A DNA stretch of 64,000 bases. It comes from Senegalia massiliensis. GTDB lineage: Bacteria; Bacillota; Clostridia; Tissierellales; SIT17. The stretch is from contig NZ_LR130785.1 in NCBI RefSeq assembly GCF_900626135.1, positions 1,211,241 to 1,275,240 on the forward strand, given 5' to 3'. This document shows, one piece after another, positions 60,966 to 64,000 of this stretch. Positions within the stretch are counted from its first letter, which is position 1; each line of letters opens with the position of its first letter. Below the pieces are notes generated by a model. The model saw only the letters and a list, made by a program, of their open reading frames with translations, did no database searches and had not been told where the DNA came from. A program made the translations under genes and the position numbers.

Positions 60966-60992
60966 TTTATGTGAACATAGCTTCTGCTATGT
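60966..60992. other. Right attachment site
   Basis: Core repeat ATAGCTTCTGCTATGT at 60977-60992. The element-side arm TTTATGT (60966-60972) lies 4 nt before the core dyad and is the exact mirror of ACATAAA at the left end. Confidence 0.85.
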
Positions 60993-61575
60993 CATGTGTA
61001 ACCATCAGAGCAGTTTTCCCTTCTTTTTTTAGTATCTGACCTATTTCATCTGAGATTACAAGTCTTGTCTGATAATCTAAGGCAGAAAAAGGCTCATCTA
61101 ATAGTAAAAAATCAGGTTTTGTAGCAAGTGTCCGAATGAGAGCTGCTCTTTGTCGCATACCACCAGATAATTGACTAGGATAACTATCTTTAAAATCGCT
61201 TAATCCATAAGTATCTAATAGATTCTCTACAAATTCTTTTCTCTTTTCTGTAAGTTTGTTTTGTATTTCTAAACCTATAAGAGTATTGTTTCTGATAGTT
61301 CTCCATTCAAATAGATTATCTTTTTGAAACATATATCCTGTATCATTAATAGAATCATTTGATTTATTTACTATAATATTTCCACTAGAAGGAGTTAATA
61401 GTCCTGCAATTATTGAAAGCAAAGTTGATTTACCACAACCACTTGGACCTACTAATACTACTATTTCACCTCTATATATATCAAGAGATATATTATCTAA
61501 AGCTTTAGTTTCTCCATCTAAAGAATGATAAGTCATGTTTAAGTTTTTTATTTCTAAAACTTTATCATTTCTCAT
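60977..61575 (-). pseudogene. 5' fragment of the interrupted ABC ATPase gene (NitT/TauT type)
   Basis: Encodes the first 199 residues of an import ATPase: Walker A GPSGCGKST, Q-loop YMFQKDNLFEW, signature LSGGMRQR, Walker B LLLDEPFSALD and the H-loop VTHDIAEA, where the element begins. Three foreign residues and a stop follow in the present arrangement. All catalytic motifs are present, but the C-terminal 59 residues are missing, so activity in this form is doubtful. GGAGG lies 7-8 nt before ATG 61575. Confidence 0.92.
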
Positions 61576-61768
61576 TACTTTTCCTCCTTACGATTTGACT
61601 AGATATATTATATTATTCCTTCAAATTTATTTGTGTGATTTTAAAAAATTACTATTTATTATTGGAAATTAGTGATATATTAGATAGTATGATTAAAATG
61701 TTGAATGAAACAAAGAGAACAATCAAATAATAAAATAAAAATACAATACTATTAGGAGAAGATAAAAA

Positions 61769-62989
61769 ATGGATAATAAGTTTTTAAAGTTAGGAATTAA
61801 TACTGAACTAGTAAAAGTGTTAGAAAAAAATAGAATAATTAAGCCTACACCAGTACAATCTAGAGCTATTCCTCAGATATTAAATGGAAAAGATGTGGTA
61901 GTACAAGCACAAACTGGTACAGGTAAGACATTAGCTTTTATGCTTCCGATTATGCAAAATATAGATACTACTAAACCAGAAATAAAGGCTTTAATAGTTG
62001 CTCCAACTAGAGAGCTTGCATTACAAATTACTAAAGAAGCTAAAAAATTATCAGAAGTAAATGGATCAAAAATTCTTGCAGCATATGGAGGTAAAGATGT
62101 AAATTCTCAAATAAAAAAATTAAAAGGGAATATTGATATCGTGATAGGAACTCCAGGTAGATTACTAGATCACTTGAGAAGAGGAACTATAAATTTAGGA
62201 AAACTTAAGTATCTTGTATTAGATGAAGCAGATCAAATGTTACATATGGGATTTTTACATGATATTGAAGATATAATATCTCAAACACCTAAAGATAAAA
62301 ATACTATGTTATTTTCTGCTACAATACCTAGTGGTATCAGATCATTATCTAAAAGATATTCTAAAAATCCTATTCAGATAGAAATAGAAAGTAAAAATAT
62401 AACAATAGATAAAATAGAACAAATAGTTGTTGAAACAACAGATAGAGGTAAATTAGATTCACTTCTTGAATCAATAGAAAAATATAATCCATTTTTAGCT
62501 ATTATATTTTGTAGAACTAAGAGACGAGCAAAATCTTTAAATGAAACTTTACAATCTAAAGGATATAACTCAGATGAAATTCATGGTGATTTATCTCAAT
62601 CTAAAAGAGAGAGAGTAATGAAAGATTTTAGAAATGCAAAATTACAATTTCTTATAGCTACAGATGTTGCAGCACGTGGAATAGATATTAACAATATAAC
62701 CCATGTTTTTAATTATGATATACCTCAAGATCCTGAAAGTTATATTCATCGTATAGGACGTACAGCAAGGGCAGGAGAGGAAGGAATAGCAGTAACTTTT
62801 GTATCACCAAAAGATAAAATTGCTTTAAATAATATTGAAAAGACTATAAAAACAACAATAGAAAAAAAGAAAAATGATAAAGAAAATAAAAAACAAAAAA
62901 GAAATTATAAAAAAGAAAAAAATAAAAATTATAAAAAAAAATCAAAGGGTAAATATAGAAAAAATAAGAAATCTAATAAAAGAAGATAA
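61769..62989 (+). CDS. DEAD-box RNA helicase (CshA/RhlE-like)
   Basis: A 406-aa SF2 helicase. Q motif PTPVQSRAIP, Walker A AQTGTGKT, PTRELAL, TPGRLLDH, DEADQML, SATIP, FCRTK, ATDVAARGIDI and HRIGRTARAG are all intact. The C-terminal 45 residues are almost all Lys, Asn and Arg, a flexible RNA-binding tail. It probably remodels ribosome precursors or mRNA and supports cold growth. AGGAGAAG lies about 8 nt before ATG 61769. Confidence 0.95.
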   Translation: MDNKFLKLGINTELVKVLEKNRIIKPTPVQSRAIPQILNGKDVVVQAQTGTGKTLAFMLPIMQNIDTTKPEIKALIVAPTRELALQITKEAKKLSEVNGSKILAAYGGKDVNSQIKKLKGNIDIVIGTPGRLLDHLRRGTINLGKLKYLVLDEADQMLHMGFLHDIEDIISQTPKDKNTMLFSATIPSGIRSLSKRYSKNPIQIEIESKNITIDKIEQIVVETTDRGKLDSLLESIEKYNPFLAIIFCRTKRRAKSLNETLQSKGYNSDEIHGDLSQSKRERVMKDFRNAKLQFLIATDVAARGIDINNITHVFNYDIPQDPESYIHRIGRTARAGEEGIAVTFVSPKDKIALNNIEKTIKTTIEKKKNDKENKKQKRNYKKEKNKNYKKKSKGKYRKNKKSNKRR

Positions 62990-63020
62990 TTAAGAAGGAA
63001 AATTGAACATATATATAGAA

Positions 63021-63052
63021 TATAATATTATCATATTTATGATAATATTATA
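63021..63052 (+). terminator. Hairpin after the RNA helicase gene
   Basis: 15-bp AT-only stem (TATAATATTATCATA) with a 2-nt loop and no T run; a weak terminator candidate. Confidence 0.4.
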
Positions 63053-63068
63053 TAATTGGGGTACGAAT

Positions 63069-63178
63069 ATGGAAATATTATTTGAGTTTATTTTAGAAGG
63101 TGTGTTATATTTTTTATTTTAGTAATATTAATTGTATTAAGTTTTATAATATTTATTGAAAGAATATTTAATTTTTAA
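63069..63178 (+). CDS. Two-frame small membrane ORF with a slippery heptamer
   Basis: ATG 63069 (GGGG 7 nt upstream) opens a 17-codon frame, MEILFEFILEGVLYFLF, ending at 63122. A T-TTT-TTA heptamer in the zero frame at 63110-63116 lies one codon before the stop. A -1 shift there continues as ILVILIVLSFIIFIER to 63178, giving a 36-residue one-helix protein. It may be programmed frameshifting, a simple mutation in the T run, or chance. Confidence 0.3.
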
Positions 63179-63193
63179 TGGAGGAGAGTTATT

Positions 63194-64000
63194 TTGAATA
63201 AAATTAAAGTGGGAATAATATTTGGTGGAAAGTCAGCAGAGCATGAAGTTTCACTTCAATCTGCTAAAAATATAATTGAAGCTATAGATAAGGAAAAATA
63301 TGAAGTAATGCTTATAGGAGTTGATAAAGAAGGAAAGTGGTATCTAATTGAAAATGATGAATTTTTATCTAATATGGATGATCCGTCAGCAATAAGCTTG
63401 AATAAATCAGAGAATTTATTAGCTATAATTCCTGGAGAGGATAAAAATCAATTAGTAAATTTAAATGGATATAATAGATTAAATGATATAGATGTAGTAT
63501 TTCCTATACTACATGGTCCATTTGGTGAAGATGGAACTATACAAGGTTTACTTAAGCTTTCAAATATACCTTTTGTAGGTGCAGATATATTGGGTTCTTC
63601 AGTTGGAATGGATAAAGATGTTATGAAAAGACTATTACGAGATAGTAATATAGCTATAGCTGATTTTATATCATATAATAAGAGTGAAAAGTATAATTAT
63701 AATGATGTAAAACAAAAATTAGGAATGCCAGTATTTATAAAGCCAGCAAATTTAGGATCATCAGTTGGTATCAGTAAAGTGAATAATGAACAAGAATTTT
63801 ATAAAGCAATGGAACTTGCCTTTGAATTTGATAATAAAGTTATAGTTGAAGAAGGTATTAAAGGAAGAGAAATTGAATGTTCAGTTTTAGGAAATGATAA
63901 TCCTATTTGTTCTTTACCAGGAGAAATACTTCCTACTAGTGACTTTTATTCTTATGAGTCTAAATATATAGATGAAAGTGGAGCAGTACTACAAATTCCT
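63194..64000 (+). CDS. ddl: D-alanine--D-alanine ligase, N-terminal part (runs off window)
   Basis: Joins two D-Ala residues for peptidoglycan synthesis. The start TTG 63194 has GGAGGAG about 7 nt upstream. The 269 codons visible are open to the window edge. Seen: VGIIFGGKSAEHEVSLQSA, FPILHGPFGEDGTIQGLL, PFVGADILGSSVGMDKDV, VFIKPANLGSSVGI and VEEGIKGREIECSVLG, which are the substrate- and ATP-binding motifs of Ddl with the ATP-grasp fold. The C-terminal third lies beyond the window. Confidence 0.94.
   Translation, partial: MNKIKVGIIFGGKSAEHEVSLQSAKNIIEAIDKEKYEVMLIGVDKEGKWYLIENDEFLSNMDDPSAISLNKSENLLAIIPGEDKNQLVNLNGYNRLNDIDVVFPILHGPFGEDGTIQGLLKLSNIPFVGADILGSSVGMDKDVMKRLLRDSNIAIADFISYNKSEKYNYNDVKQKLGMPVFIKPANLGSSVGISKVNNEQEFYKAMELAFEFDNKVIVEEGIKGREIECSVLGNDNPICSLPGEILPTSDFYSYESKYIDESGAVLQIP

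Larger units (their letters stand above)
54111..60976. mobile_element. Serine-recombinase element interrupting an ABC ATPase gene
   Basis: A 6,866-bp insertion bounded by 16-bp direct repeats (54111-54126 and 60977-60992). It carries a large serine recombinase (57760-59376, minus), a divergent 55-aa protein, and cargo: a P-loop kinase-like protein, a DHFR/RibD-like protein, a membrane zinc peptidase, an unknown beta-rich protein, a DUF6241-like protein and a membrane protein. No phage structural, replication or conjugation genes are seen. Removing the element restores the flanking ATPase frame exactly. Confidence 0.92.

Noticed and set aside
60967..61575. A complete 202-aa ABC ATPase gene
   Set aside because: The frame runs only three residues past the att core; the normal C-terminus is found at 53933-54110, so it is an interrupted gene.

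Overview
The window is very AT-rich. Its genes are tightly packed, have strong GGAGG-type ribosome binding sites, often start with TTG or GTG, and are separated by long perfect hairpin terminators. With clostridial features (AddAB, BceRS-AB, a possible Spo0A box, a small spore-type hydrophobic protein, hemerythrin, ferredoxin), this points to an anaerobic, probably spore-forming low-GC Firmicute of the class Clostridia. A Tissierellia-like or Clostridium-like host is my best guess; the species cannot be read from the window.

Layout. 1-10.5 kb: the 3' end of a TPM-domain gene, a UvrD-like helicase (minus strand), an unknown gene behind a FapR-like operator, a 2Fe-2S ferredoxin, a small unknown gene, and the addB-addA recombination nuclease pair. 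10.6-17.9 kb: an NhaC-type antiporter, an ABC exporter, two unknown genes, a hemerythrin protein, and a GntR(YtrA)-ABC module whose promoter and start region is tandemly duplicated. 18-22.9 kb: an iron(III) ABC transporter behind a Fur-like box, a FabK/nitronate-monooxygenase-like flavoenzyme behind a second FapR-like operator, and a 39-residue hydrophobic protein. 23-35.2 kb: a galactoside locus with GH2 lacZ, the mglBAC galactose importer, galK, galM, a GH42 beta-galactosidase and a LacI-type regulator; galT and galE are absent here. 35.3-43.9 kb: a nucleoid-associated protein, an OmpR-type two-component system, and a complete BceRS-BceAB peptide-antibiotic sensing and resistance module with a recognisable BceR operator. 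44-53 kb: dusA, a cation antiporter under a yybP-ykoY manganese riboswitch, a PhnCDE-like ABC importer with a CymR-like site over its promoter, an Old Yellow Enzyme homologue, a lipoprotein and a chemoreceptor. 53.1-61.6 kb: a NitT/TauT-type ABC transporter whose ATPase gene is split by a mobile element. 61.8-64 kb: a DEAD-box RNA helicase, a tiny two-frame ORF and the start of ddl.

The most striking item is the 6,866-bp element at 54111-60976. It carries a large serine recombinase, a divergent 55-residue protein that could be its directionality factor, and seven or so cargo genes with no phage structural or conjugation genes. Its ends carry a 16-bp direct repeat. Joining the flanks at the repeat gives exactly 777 nt, an uninterrupted 258-aa ABC ATPase. 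Joining the element's own ends gives a 36-bp perfectly spaced dyad, as expected for the attP of a serine integrase. The element could therefore excise precisely and restore the transporter, in the manner of gene-interrupting elements such as skin.
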